This document shows positions 51,031-62,929 of a stretch of 64,000 nt of DNA, one piece after another. A program made the translations under genes and the position numbers. The notes below the pieces were generated by a model, which made no database searches, was not told where the DNA came from, and saw only the letters and a list, made by a program, of their open reading frames with translations. Source of the DNA: Pycnopodia helianthoides (lineage: Eukaryota; Echinodermata; Asteroidea; Forcipulatida; Asteriidae); the NCBI GenBank assembly GCA_032158295.1, contig CM063243.1, forward strand, positions 2,046,001 through 2,110,000, in the 5' to 3' direction. How positions within the stretch are numbered: the first letter of the stretch is position 1; each line of letters opens with the position of its first letter.

Positions 51031-51360
51031 ACTGTATGCAGGGCTTGAAATTAACACTGGCCCGACTGCAGCCAGAGGCCAGTGATTTTAACGTCAGTGT
51101 GGTAAACTCACAACCAGACAAGTCCGGCAGTCTTGTGTTATTAGACTTTGAGTCTGCCAAATATTTTTCAATTCTGTTGAGTATGGAAGTAAACTTACCC
51201 CTAAAACAAATGAGATAAGTCTTCTCTTAGTGCTTTTTCAAATGAAAACAGTTTATATGTTAAACTGTGTAGAAAGGTGCCTTATTTTGATCCTGGTCTT
51301 GTAAAAAGAACTTATTGTCCAGTAAAATATTTGAACAGTAAGCTCTGCGCTCTTGTGGAA
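51031..51360 (+). repeat. Dispersed repeat, copy 1 of 2
   Basis: CTTGAAATTAACACTGGCCC, GACAAGTCCGGCAGTCTTGTG, GTTGAGTATGGAAGTA and GATCCTGGTCTTGTA recur in the same order at 54,465-54,820. The family is not recognised. Confidence 0.7.
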
Positions 51361-52877
51361 TCCCCAAAAATTCAGGCACTGGTATGAAGAATGACATTCC
51401 AAATCGATTGTTTTTCTGCTACAAAACTTTCTCCGAGTTTCTTCCAATGACCTAATTCAGCTGATGTATGTTACAGAGACGGTGTTGTGGATGTTATACA
51501 GAGGCCCCATCGCATTTAACAACAGTCTATTTTTCCACCCAAATTGTCACTGATCTTCAAAACAACCCTCATGAAAATGTTAGCTCCCAAAATCAGCATG
51601 CACAGAATGCCCATGTCATCCGAATGTCTCGGGAGCATTGGCATCACATCTTCACAAGAATAAGGAATGTCATAACATTATGGATTAGCTCCTGTTAATT
51701 GTTTAAATTACAGAGACAGCCCTACAAAGAAATGGGAACTTATGACCAAATTTTCATTTAAGTCCATGCAATTGTTAAACCCTTTGCATACATTTGACGT
51801 CAATACACCACTGTCCTCCTCTCTTATGGCGCTCAACACAATAGTTTGAACTAGATTTGAATGCCTGACTCAGTATAAGCGATTGTTATACTAGACTTCC
51901 TCCAAAAAAACTCTTTTCATGAGATTTTGTGACTAAATGCCACAGCCAAAAAATTATTTGTAACATTTCAGTGATCCAATGTCACTGCCCAAAACATGTC
52001 AATAAATGTAAAATGTACACCGGATACTAACTTGACCTGGGCAAACTGGTAAAAAATTAGCTGGGAGCAAATGACCCAGATTGGCACCTTGACCTGTACC
52101 AAATGGGCACACTTGCCCAAAACCAATAGGCCTTTTTAAAGCCACTGGGCTGCAGTCCCAGCACCATGTATAATATGTGCACATTAGCACAGGGCACCTT
52201 GGCCCCAATCACTTTAACAAAGCCAAATATTAACATTAAAACTTTACCATAATTGGGCATTATGCACTTGCTTTAAGATATAAACCTGAATTATCAAACC
52301 TGAATTATCACCTACGGGACAGGAACATTCCACTGTGTAAAGCATGTGGAATAATAGCACCCAGTGTAAAAGCCGGGTGCTGTGTTACCGAGTCCGAACT
52401 TCACAATTACTGTTTAAAATGTTACTGTACATCCCCCCCTTCAATAAACATGATTGCCTTGTTATGTTGACAGAGTGTACCCCAAACCAAAAAACGCCCC
52501 CAGCAGTAACAACAAAGGGGGGCGAAATGGAGCGGAGGAGGGATGATGGCACTACAAGTACATCCTCTGACAGGCTGTGACTGAATGACATGAGGTTTTC
52601 CTAGAGCCTGCCAAAAATGTATGCCCTGATAAAAGAAGTACCCCATTTGGTTGCCCTTAACACAGGCATGCAACTGTAACTTCACCAAAAAAGAGGAAAT
52701 TACAAAATTTCAATGATTTTGTATAGTATTTTTCAATTTTGAATGGTAAAACTGAGAATAAAAAAGAGGAAATCAGCTGATCCGAGGAAAAGTTGCATGC
52801 CTTTTAACACTTGCAACTATTGGCCATTGAGTGCCCTCCTGATTGGTCAAAAAGGAAGCAAATGATTGGCTGAAACC
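51361..52877. other. Unique sequence, no gene seen
   Basis: Open frames on both strands near 52,340-52,690 overlap and show no family features. No repeat family is supported. Confidence 0.35.
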
Positions 52878-53217
52878 TTAAAGGTATTGTACACTTTTGG
52901 TAACAGCTCAAAATCAGTGTCCACATTTGTGTGATTAAACATATGCATGAACAAACAAACCTGTGAAAGTTTGAGCTCAATTGGTTATCGAGGTCACGAG
53001 AAAATAGTGAAAAGAGAACTTATGTGTTTCTGTTTTTTTCAAATTATCGCGCGCGATAATTACTATTGTTTTACTCGTTTCCCAGAAACGATAGCATTTT
53101 AGGCAGAAATATTTTAAGGAACACTTTCTACCATTACTTACTTTAAATCATGTAAGTTATGTGTGAATCTGTGAACATGTGTTTTTCGATCTTACCAATA
53201 GTGTACAGGGCCTTTAA
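52878..53217. mobile_element. TTAA-flanked MITE, family 3
   Basis: Ends TTAAAGGTATTGTACACTTT and CAATAGTGTACAGGGCCTTTAA are inverted and end in TTAA. The interior contains ACAAACCTGTGAAAGTTTGAG, GGTCACGAGAAAATAGTG and a perfect 20-bp palindrome, AATTATCGCGCGCGATAATT, at 53,041-53,060. It is non-coding. Confidence 0.87.
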
Positions 53218-53984
53218 ACTCATTTTGTCCCCAAAATTACAATGGACTTTCATGTAAAAAATTGTGCCTAGTGCTTGCTTATTACTGATTGGCCAATAGT
53301 CTGGCCCTAAATCCATATTAATGCATATTCAGATCAAACAACCACACACCCTCTGTGGTGACCTATATATCAATAAAGTTATAACTAAGTTAGTTATAAC
53401 ACTATAATGTATACCATTTGCACTGGCTTATTGTATACAGTATGTAAACAAGGTGACCTATACAAATCCATGTACTGTACTCTGAGTATAAAGCATTTGA
53501 TCCTTAATGGATAGAATGTGTTATTTGGGCCTACAGCCCCCAGTCCTTCTGAATCCTTCAATACAGCAAAGAGTTTATAGAAACACTTGGGAGGATCAGG
53601 TTTGATTGTTCATGGGGGTACACTACATGTTATCCAAAATGAGGCCGACTGGAAATATATGCCTGGTACTTTGTTTTAAACTGTTGATCAAATATTGAAC
53701 ATCAATTTGAGTACCCAAAATATCTATAGATTTTACAATGTTGTAAATTCTGTTGTCAGAGGGTGAAGCAAACATGTGGCTATTTCTCACTCCTTTCACT
53801 CACTGTAAAGTATTGCAAATGTCAAGTCAACTTTTATTTGAATACCAACAAAAAGAATGTTACCAAAAGAAGGTTGTATCGTAAACTTGGGTGTATTGAT
53901 CCCTGGCTACACGGCAGTTAACGGTTGCATGACTTCTGACTGGCACCCCGAACAAAGATATTGACAAAATAGGGAGACCGCCAA
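53218..53984. other. Unique sequence, no gene seen
   Basis: It includes one CAGTCCTTCTGAATCCTTCAA phrase near 53,542, related to the ~45-bp repeats at 48.8 kb. Nothing else is recognised. Confidence 0.3.
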
Positions 53985-54095
53985 CTTAGGTCTAGATAGC
54001 TCAGTTGGTGGAGCGCCGGTACGTTAATCCGGAGGTCGTTGGTTCAAATCCCGCTCTAGTCAATTTTTCTTTGTTCAACCCCAAAACCTAAAGAA
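53985..54095 (+). mobile_element. SINE with Asn-like tRNA head, family D
   Basis: TAGATAGCTCAGTTGGTGGAGC is an A-box arm, GTTAATCC an anticodon-loop-like part (GTT) and GGTTCAAATCC a B box. The acceptor stem pairs at 6 of 7 positions. However the base before GTT is C instead of the invariant T, the anticodon stem has a T-T clash and the T stem is poor. CAATTTTTCTTTGTTCAACC follows as a body. It is a SINE rather than a tRNA gene. Confidence 0.65.
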
Positions 54096-54464
54096 GGTTG
54101 AACGGGATTGTCTGGTACTTTCCTTTCAGAGTGATATTTAACTCATAAATCTTAATTCAGAGTTCGAAGCAAACTGGCAGCAATTGGTTTGCAATTATTA
54201 CCAATACTGATTCCTGAGATTCAAAGATAGCTTTTGCCAAGATTGTTGATCTTCTACCTTATCTTGATTCAAAGATAGTAAGTATCAGATAATCAGAGTA
54301 TATGCCTACTACTATTATCATACAATTTTCTGAATTTAGAAACCTTAAAAAGGAAGGAAACAATAGGCCTCTTACTTAGGTATGCCTTTAAAAAAATAGC
54401 AGAGTCTTTTCAAAAGGCTTTAGCTATTGAGAAAGACTCATTATTATATATTTTTTTGCATTTA
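54096..54464. other. Unique sequence, no gene seen
   Basis: No exon, repeat family or RNA gene is supported. Confidence 0.3.
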
Positions 54465-54820
54465 TTTGAGACTCAAATTTACACTGGATTGCAGCCAGTG
54501 TTTTTACTTAGCGTTCCACCAGTAAACTTATGACCAGAAAAGTCTGACAGTCTTGTGTATTTGAATAACAAAATGCATCACCTTATCTTTAATTTAAATT
54601 ATGAATTTGATGAGTCATTTGATAACTATCTTTCATTTGTGTTGAGTATGAAAGTATAACCCATAGACAAATAAGATAATTCTTCTGTTAGTGCTTGTTT
54701 TAAAAAAAAGAGTTTAAATTGCGACACTGTGTTGATTCTGGTCTTGTACTAAATTTTCTGCTCCAGTAAAAAATTTCTGCCACAAAAAGCACAAGCCCAG
54801 TGGTCTTATGGATTTTTTCC
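54465..54820 (+). repeat. Dispersed repeat, copy 2 of 2
   Basis: It matches 51,031-51,360 in order (ACACTGGATTGCAGCCAGTG, AAGTCTGACAGTCTTGTGT, GTTGAGTATGAAAGTA, GATTCTGGTCTTGTAC) with an extra AT-rich piece near 54,560-54,620. Confidence 0.7.
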
Positions 54821-55923
54821 AAAAGCAATTCCTGCAACATTTATTGTGGCTGGTTGTGCCGGCAATGGATGCAAACCGGTAACTTTCATTCCCATGGCCT
54901 AAATATGGTGATTAGTGAGTAGCATCGTTAAGACCACCTCAGACCCGAAAATGGCTTATTTTACAGTATTACTATTATACATTTTGTAAAATTATAGTTC
55001 AAGTACCTGTTCCTCTCCGAGTACATTATGTAGCCCTGGACTGGACAGGTAAGAATATAATTTGACCTAAATTTAGAGAGATAATGTAAGTTTTAACCAT
55101 CTTTCTGTTTATGTAAGAAAATAATGAGTTTTATGACCTATATATTGATGGAAAAATCGTGTAAATAGGCTATTAGCTATTTTCCTATTTTTTTAAACAA
55201 AAATACGAAAGGTAAGAATTTTGAGTTGACAGAGATATGTGGTTGGCAATATTTCATTGAACCATCCAATACACATGCCGTTACCCAGTTATCAATGCAT
55301 GTCTCAAAAAATTATGAAAACAATTTACCCTAACATTTTTGGTCTTTTCGTCATAAACATTAACTTGTCCATATGAGCATCAGGCATTGTCAGCACACGT
55401 GTGTTTCAAAGTTTGCACCACACCGAACAGTTCAGCCTATATGTTTGCTTAATTTTGACTGATTTTAAAACTCATATTTACCTTAGGAACTCTTTCAAGG
55501 GATTCTATAACTAATATTCAACTCACCTCACTCACTTTGCAGTGGTTTCGACAACCGAATTTGCTGTAAAATACGGAATAATTGAAGACAAAACGTGGAG
55601 TCTTTGTGGTCGGCCATTTTGCCTGCATGGAAAAGGCCGACCTCCCTACGCTCCACCCACCAAAAAATTTGCATATCGAAGGAGCAAGCCATCGTGAATA
55701 ATTTGCATATCCACTGTCCATGGATAGGTCATGAAGGGCAAGGCACAATGTTTTACGGGAAATACTTTTCTCGCGAAGGAGTAGGGGTTGATCCAAAATA
55801 AGATACACACATTTTTGCCATATATATATGGCTTTTTATGATCAAAATGTTTAGCATTGTGATTAAACATTTCGATGTTTTGAAGACTTTTGGAGAGAGA
55901 TGCGTTATAAGATTTGCCATCCC
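54821..55923. other. Unique sequence, no gene seen
   Basis: Overlapping open frames on both strands near 55,518-55,808 cannot both be real and neither has features. Nothing else is supported. Confidence 0.35.
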
Positions 55924-56320
55924 TTAAAGACACTGGACACCTTTGATAATTGTCCAAGGCCAGTCTTCTCACTTGGTGTATCTCAACATTATGCACAAAA
56001 TAACAAACCTGTGAAAATTTGAACTCAATTGGTCGTCGAAGTTGCGAGATAATAATGGAAGAAAAAACACCCTTGTCCATGTTGTCACACGAAGTTGTGT
56101 GCTTTCAGACGCTTGATTTCGAGACCTCACACGTGAGGTCTCAAAATCAATTCAAATATTGTACTGATAAATTACTTTTTCTCAAAAACTACGTTACTTC
56201 AGAGGGAGCTGTTTCTCACAATGTTTTATACTATCAACAGCTCTCCATTGCTCGTTACCAAGTAAGTTTTTATGCTAACAATTATTTTGAGTAATTACCA
56301 ATAGTGTCCAGTGCCTTTAA
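55924..56320. mobile_element. TTAA-flanked MITE, family 2, best copy
   Basis: TTAAAGACACTGGACACCTT and CAATAGTGTCCAGTGCCTTTAA are inverted ends flanked by TTAA. The interior has a central palindrome (GAGACCTCACACGTGAGGTCTC). With 397 bp it is the most complete copy of the family and a good reference for it. Its open frames are incidental. Confidence 0.9.
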
Positions 56321-57184
56321 TGAACACCCCCATTAAAATAATGGAGCAAGTCCCCCTCCCGACAAGTTAAATTAAATGGCAATTAAACAAATGTTTCTTC
56401 ATAACTATCCATACATTTTTGAACAAAATGAAAACCTTGATCTAAATATTTAATAACCAGCCCTGACCCACTTTCATAGAGCTGTTTAAGCAGAGATAAG
56501 TCAATGATTCTGTGTTCATTATATTGTCAGAATCCCTCACCAATCTCGAACTAAGCAACAGTGGAATCGAACCACCCACAACTGCACTCTTGGAGACGTA
56601 TCACCAAGATGACTGTGTGTCATCCCGAACTGCTTATTATTAGTTACAAAAGAGTGAGTAAGACTGACTCATGAATAAAGTTCGGATTAAACGAGCAGCA
56701 AAAATGTACATGGATTATTTTTCAAACTAGTATTTAGGCATTTATACCATAATCTGACATGAAGGCCCCTAGTGCTATAGTTATAATATGAGCGAATTTG
56801 ACGTAGTTTCTGTATTATTTTATTTTAATTTTGTTTATCCCTTGTGATTCTTATTTATTTATCTGTGTGTTCACACCAGAAGGGAGAAAATAACAATAGT
56901 ATTAAGACAAATTAATCATACATTTGTCACAAATTTAGTAAAAGACATCGTGGCACAGTGCTGAGAGAGCGCCCCATTTACCAAAGAATTTAGAGATGTT
57001 ACCGTTTGGGGCATACATAAATTTCTCCGCAATGAAATATTTTTGAAATCATTTTTCAGGATCGGCAAAAACGGGTGTTGCTCGTTCAATGCTGAATTAG
57101 ATTTACTGCTTTCATAAAGAAATTAATTAGAGCCTAAAATTCTATGAATAAGTCTAAATTGAAACCACCGCAACTTCGTGTCAA
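56321..57184. other. Unique sequence with a partial fold-back end
   Basis: CTTTCATAGAGCTGTTTAAGCAG near 56,470 resembles one end of the fold-back family. Nothing else is recognised. Confidence 0.3.
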
Positions 57185-57568
57185 CAGTACATTTAAAGGA
57201 GCTTCAAAGACCTTGGACCACGAGTGCAAGTCGTAATTAATGTAGAGTTGATCTTCCCACATTTGGTGATAAATTTACGCACAACTTTCCTGCTAGATGT
57301 TAGTGTGTCATAGATTCTTCTAGAACCTTTTTTGTCCCTTAAAATATAATTAAAATAAAAGGGTATAAAGGGGCGAGAAATGGCGATGACGTCATTATTA
57401 AGCAATTCGTGAAAAGATGATTTGATAGCTTTGACAACAGCCCCATATTCTCTGAAATTAGTACGGACCTTAAACTTAATTTTAAAGATGTTGAATGAGA
57501 GAAAGTTACCACGATCACAAAACCCCGGCCGATTCCCAGTGCTTATATAGATACATTTCTTTCCCACC

Positions 57569-57934
57569 TTAAAGGAACGTTACAGAATTGTTTTTGCTAA
57601 AACAGTTGCTGGCAGTGTAATCACTTTATGTATCCACCATATACATAAATGACAAACCTGTAGAAGTTTGAGATCGATAGGCCATCTGGGTCAAGAGAAA
57701 ATAGTTCAAAACCGTTTACAATTTGCATGTGTTATACAATGCATGAATAAAACGCTCATGAGCGATAAACTACAATCGGAATTAGTTTGATTTATTTCTC
57801 ATCAATATGGCATTTCAGACAGCAATATTTCTAGGGATGTTTTCTACTATCATCATCATTAGACCGTGTAAGTTTTATGTAAATCTGTGACCAAAGTATA
57901 TTTTACAATTACCAATTCTGTAATGTTCCTTTAA
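57569..57934. mobile_element. TTAA-flanked MITE, family 1, copy 3 (nested in the LINE)
   Basis: Same inverted ends and interior as the copies at 13312 and 16039, with TTAA on both sides. It lies inside the C-terminal part of the LINE, so it arrived later. Confidence 0.88.
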
Positions 57935-58159
57935 CATGACTATTGAACCACAAGGAACTCATCAAAGCATCTTCTTTGTTTTGGGAAATGCAGCTGAGTA
58001 AACGAGGACAGCATTCAAAACATCAATCCAAACGTATGCCCCGGAAAAGATTGTTCTTATGGACACCACCTGTCCTTAACGGTCCGCCCTCCAATAAGCC
58101 CAAGTTGGTAATACTTAAAATTACATGAGTGAGTGCGGCCCAACCAGAGCATTTTGTGA

Positions 58160-58407
58160 CCAGGGCCCAATTTCATAGAGCTGCTAAGCACAAAAATTTG
58201 CTTAGCATGAAATTTCTTCCTTGATAAAAACAGGATTACCAACCAAATTTCCACGTGATTTTCAGGATAAGCAAACAACAGCTGAATACCAGTAACAAGC
58301 AATATGCAACACATGGAAATTTGGTTGGTAACCCTGTTTTTATCAAGGAAGAAGTTTCATGCTAAGCAAATTTTTGTGCTTAGCAGCTCTATGAAATTGG
58401 GCCCTGG
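58160..58407. mobile_element. Near-perfect 248-bp fold-back element (nested in the LINE)
   Basis: The arms (about 58,160-58,253 and 58,315-58,407) are complementary with few mismatches. The outermost part is CCAGGGCCCAATTTCATAGA. The loop is about 60 bp. It interrupts the LINE downstream of the thumb region. Diverged relatives lie at 47,405, 61,488 and, less clearly, 46,218, 56,470 and 60,484. Confidence 0.88.
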
Positions 58408-60190
58408 AGTCTTCGGATCCAAGTGACTTTTAAAGACTCAATGTAAAGTGCTACATCTACCATTCTTAAACCACCCTGGGTATAATCCTGAACCATTTGA
58501 TTTCTTGACACACGATCTTTACCCTTCCAAACGAAATCAAAAAACAATGTGTTAAGGTCTTTGACTGCACTGAGAGGGGGATTAGGAATAGACAATATAG
58601 AAAATGTAAGTTTAGATAAAAGCAGAGATTTAACCACTGTCACTCTTTCAAGCACAGTAAGATTACGCTTAGACCACATAGCCAACTGCTTACGTAATGA
58701 AAGAATCGCCTTATTGTAGTTAAGCAAAACCATTGAATCTACGTTAGTAGAAAAATCAACGCCCAGTACTTTGAAAGATCCTTCGTTGTCAACCCAGTTA
58801 ACTTTTATCTCATTGCAAAGCATATCGACACTGTTCTTCTTCGAGCCAATCCACATAGCGTTCGTTTTTTCAACGTTAACCTTTCAACCAGAAATGTTGG
58901 CAAATGTGTCCAAATTTTTGAAGGCGGAATGCATATAGGATTCAGAACCATTCAAAATTAGAACAGTGTCGTCCGCATATTGCGAAAGACAATATTCGTT
59001 ACCTCCCAACAACTCAATACCTTTAACATCTTTATCATTACATAACATCATTGACAATACTTCTGCACAAATAAGAAAAAAGTAAGGACTTAAACCGTCT
59101 CCTTGTCGACAGCCTCTCTCGATGTTGAAAGAATCGGAAAGAAATCCATTTAAAAGTACTGAGGAGGAGGCCTGATTGTAAAACAGTTTAACCTAGTTTA
59201 GAATAGAGGGTCCGAAATTGAAGCATTTCAGTACATTTAAAACAAAATCGTGTGAGACAGAATCAAGGCTTTTTCAAAGTCAATAGATACGAAAATACCT
59301 GGAATACTTTCTGAATCAGTAATATTAAGTAAATCATACATGAGGCGGATGTTCTCGCCAATAAAGCGACCGGCCATAAAACCATTCTGTCTCTCATGAA
59401 TGATATGGGGAAGGCAACCTTTAAGCCTCTCAGCAATACAAGCAGAAGCAATTTTATACGAAGTGTTCAACAGTGAAATAGGGCGCCAATTATTTAAGTA
59501 CTGGCGGGGTTTGTCCCCTTTAGGCAAAAGTGTAATGATCCCATATTTTTGTGTTACCGAAAGTTTACCTGAAAAATATGCATAATTTAGCGACCTCAGT
59601 AAAAACCAGGCAAGCTCAGAGGAGAAATGCTTGTAAAACTCGAAGCTAAAACCATCCGAACCACTCTTACTTTTCTTCAGGGCTAGCAATAGCTCATCAA
59701 AGGATAAAGGTCCCTCAATGCTGTCCCTTATTGAATCAGAAAGAATAGGCTTTGCAGCTTTAGCGAAAATGGAATTTAGATCGACTCCATCTTGAACATT
59801 CCTGAAGGAATACAATGATTTGTAAAAACCTCGAGCTTCGGTAAGAATGTCTTTTGAGCTGGTTAAAACATTATTAGCTTCGTTGACAATAACCCGTAAT
59901 CGACTTATTAACAAAGTTGCGTTTTTCCATATTCAGGAAATATTTACATGGCTTTTCACCACATTCAATTGCCATCTAGCTTTAGACCTAAAGATAATCC
60001 CCTCCATTTTAGATTTACGAAGATCCACTAATTCCACCTGCTTAGCATTTAAAAGTTATATAGATGTAGCATCGCCTCCTGAAATTTTATTTGACAAAAA
60101 ACAATTTCTTTTTCCAATGTGGACTCAATCTTATTAGATTCTTTCTTCTTCCATGCGGAATAGGAAATCGTCTTACCCCTAAGTTTCTGT

Positions 60191-61303
60191 ATTTTTCATG
60201 GCACAAATTTCACCAGTTGGCAAATCCTAAATGCTCAAAAATTTAAGACTTGACCATGGTTGCCAGATTTTATACTTTATCATTCCTCCCACCCGGAATT
60301 CATTTTTGTAGATTGTTTTATAATGTTTAATTTAGATGGCTCAATCAGGAATAATAGCTCGGCAAAGTTGGCTTTGAGGGGGTAATAAAAGGACCTTTTT
60401 ATCATATAAATCGGGTCATAGATCACTTGACTGAAAAGGGATACCCGTCCACTGATAAGTATTAGCTGGATAGATAGTTATGCCCTGGAGCAAATTTCAT
60501 AAAACTGTTAAGCACACACAACTTGCTTAGCACACAAACTTACTCTAGTGCCTAGGCCCAATGCATCCAATGGGTGTCTGTAATAACAGTACAGAATGCA
60601 GGCCTATTGCGTATGAGACTGCCAGTGCAAAAGATTACAGGCTTTAGAATACTGCACTTTGGTTTAAGGGGTGGTAAGAACTGTTTATTTATTTGTATCG
60701 TGTAGGCTTAAAATCCTGACGCTGTCATCGAATCATAGGCCTTTTGTCTAAGTTCAAACATGTACTTATTTAACACCTGCGTGAAATGGTTGTATTTTCT
60801 CCCATAATATGCACGTATTTAGTTGACTTAAAAAAAAATAGGATAGAAGCAGAATTTGTAGAAACCCCTTATTTTTTGTAATGGACTAATCTTCGTTAAC
60901 TTAACTTTATATTATCATCGTACCACTTATAAACAACAGGTGGCTCAGTTTGTTTAGTTTTTTATTTATTTTTATGACGAAGTCATTTTGAACAATACTA
61001 AGAACCTCCCAGATATGATATCCTGTGGCAAGTTTATTTAGCGGTACAGTAGACCCTTCTTTTGTTTACTAACGTTGACAAACATTCTGCATAATACGGC
61101 CCTCAAGTAGGGCTTATCGCAAAAAGAGTCCTTATAAATGAAACCCTTTTTAATGAGAAATAATGTGCACTTTGTTGTTTTCGTTTACAGAAGTGATTTT
61201 CTTTTTGACATGGGTTGTATGCATTACTGTATTAAATTAGTAATAAATTGTAAGTTTTAGAGTGAGGCCACCTGTACTTTTGCCAACCACAAAACGTACG
61301 GCT
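60191..61303. other. Unique AT-rich sequence
   Basis: An AATTTCATAAAACTGTTAAGC phrase near 60,490 is a fold-back end remnant. No gene is seen. Confidence 0.35.
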
Positions 61304-61307
61304 TTTG

Positions 61308-61489
61308 ATGTTGCAACAAAAAGTTCTATTTCGTTGTTTTCGTAGATTTCCGCATCATCATGCGTTAACGTATAGGACGTCCTTAACAACTACCGTAGCA
61401 ACAGTCGGAGCCGTAGCTGCAGCCGCCAATTCAGATACGGCCCTTGATTACTTGATCATGCAACAGCGCCCCCAACCCATCTCCAGGGT
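61308..61489 (+). CDS. Possible first exon with a presequence-like N terminus
   Basis: From ATG (61,308) about 60 codons are open. The first 20 are basic and lack acids (MLQQKVLFRCFRRFPHHHAL). An Ala/Val/Thr-rich stretch follows (TTVATVGAVAAAANSDTALD). This looks like a mitochondrial targeting sequence. The local CpG content is higher than around. At CATCTCCAG|GGTCC the sequence passes directly into a fold-back element, so the exon is either cut by an insertion or ends there. No downstream exon was identified. Confidence 0.35.
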
Positions 61490-61668
61490 CCAATTTTATA
61501 GAGCTTCTTTGCTTAACAGTTTTATGCTGAGCAAAAATAAGCAGGGAACCAGTACTATACATGGTAAAATGGTATTTTGGCTGGTGACCTTATTCTGCTA
61601 AGCTTAATTGGTAATCATAGTTACTTTTGGTTTTTTTAAAAGCAGCTCTATGAAATAGGGCAATGGTC
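61486..61668. mobile_element. Fold-back element, diverged copy
   Basis: The ends AGGGTCCAATTTTATAGAGC and GCAGCTCTATGAAATAGGGC are inverted, with CTGCTAAGCTTAATTGGTAA inside. It belongs to the same family as 58,160-58,407. Confidence 0.7.
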
Positions 61669-62636
61669 TGTTTTAGAAGGATGCTTTTTTGGAGGATTGG
61701 AACTTGTATTCATTAAATAATTGTGAACTATGATTTTTTTAATTATTAATCCCGACTTCACTTGCAAGTGGTTTACCAAAAGATTCATGTTTTGCAAGAA
61801 AGGGGGTATGATGGAAACAAATTTAAATGTTTCAGGATGGCAAAGGAATATCAAAAAAATCAAAAGGAACTGTTTTTCCATTATTACAGGTAAACCAAAA
61901 GGGCTTAGGAAATGCAATTCATTTTATGTGTTACCATCCTTTACATTAAATAGTGCTTCCAACACATCACAAAATCACCGTTAATAATTAACAAGTTTGA
62001 GTCTCTTCTCTATTCATGTTCTTATTTACATTTTATTATTTTAACAACAGATAATTCTCCAAATACTATTCTAAAAAGCTTCTTAATGACGGATAATCGA
62101 ATTGGCTGATTTGAATAATTTGATTTGAAAATCAAACTTAAACTGCCCCAGTACTGGTTCAATAAACACAACAAAGTATTAATAAAAGGGCAATAACATT
62201 AATGCAACTTTCCCCCATAATTGAGTTCATTGAGGTCATTGATTAATTCACTGTACAATATGTTGTGTTTTTTCAGTACGTTCATGACACATTTTACATG
62301 CCTTAGTATTGGGATATCACTGGAAAGATCAATTTCAAAACTGTTTCAGAATAATACAAGTTTAATCTCATTTTTGATTGGAGCTCATAGTAGCTTGCCC
62401 ACCTGTTAAGATCAAAACAGGGACGGTGCAACATTTGTTGAAGAGAACAATATTTATTCCAGTCCTCTTATAAAGAACTAATAATGTTCCCCACAATGAG
62501 TGCTCACACAGAGGAATGTATAACTATCATATTGATGAGCCGTGTTAATTGCTCATGAAGATTGGTATTTTTTGATATACTTGGTCATCAGTTTTTCAAA
62601 GGGAAAATAACACTCTTTGTAAGTAGTGTGGGCCTT
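61669..62636. other. AT-rich sequence, no gene seen
   Basis: Open frames at 61,648-61,984 on both strands overlap and have no features. Nothing else is recognised. Confidence 0.35.
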
Positions 62637-62884
62637 TTAAAGGCACTGGACATGTTTGGTAATTGTCGAAGACCAGTATTCTCACTTGGTGTTGCAAGAG
62701 AATAATGAAAGAAAAAAAACCCTTGTTGCATTACTTTGTGTGCTTTTAGATTTATAACAAAAGGCTTCAGCTTGAAGTCTTTTATTATTTGAGTCAGAAA
62801 TTATTATTTATATATTATTTGAGTCATAAGTTTTTATGCTAACAATTATTTCAAGTAATTACCAAAGGTGTCTAGTGCCTTTAA
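62637..62884. mobile_element. TTAA-flanked MITE, family 2, internally deleted
   Basis: TTAAAGGCACTGGACATG and AAGGTGTCTAGTGCCTTTAA are inverted ends with TTAA. The interior is about 150 bp shorter than in the full copy at 55,924. Confidence 0.82.
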
Positions 62885-62911
62885 ACCAGTGTATCATTCA
62901 GTGGTGAAATC

Positions 62912-62929
62912 GGGGGGGGGGGGGGGGGG
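62912..62929 (+). repeat. G18 homopolymer
   Basis: Eighteen consecutive G residues. Such a run can form quadruplexes and its length may vary or be misread. Confidence 0.9.

Larger units (their letters stand above)
57185..60190 (-). mobile_element. Decayed L1/Tx1-type LINE, RT ORF
   Basis: On the minus strand the order is: a GEKP.KYF.N.EKRN-type segment (near 59,930), then RT blocks NWRPISLLNTSYKIAS, then ERQNGFMAGRFIGENIR and SIDFEKA (59,237-59,914). The catalytic YADD (58,968-58,979) follows, then a thumb-like ERVTVVKSLLLSKLTF (58,389-58,856). The last C-terminal part is FREYGAVVKAIKSSF (57,193-57,567). Frameshifts occur near 59,265 and 59,930, and a TGA stands at 58,884-58,886. Two later insertions split it: a TTAA MITE and a fold-back element. 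It is inactive and its 5' end is not defined. Confidence 0.87.

Noticed and set aside
52344..52688. Overlapping genes on both strands
   Set aside because: Three frames overlap here without any recognisable feature, and a moderately GC-rich stretch explains the lack of stops.
54000..54062. A functional tRNA-Asn gene
   Set aside because: The base before the GTT anticodon is C rather than T, the anticodon stem has a T-T clash, the T stem pairs poorly, and a SINE-like body follows.
55518..56294. Genes in the 55.5-56.3 kb open frames
   Set aside because: Most of this is a TTAA MITE and its flank, and the frames overlap on opposite strands.
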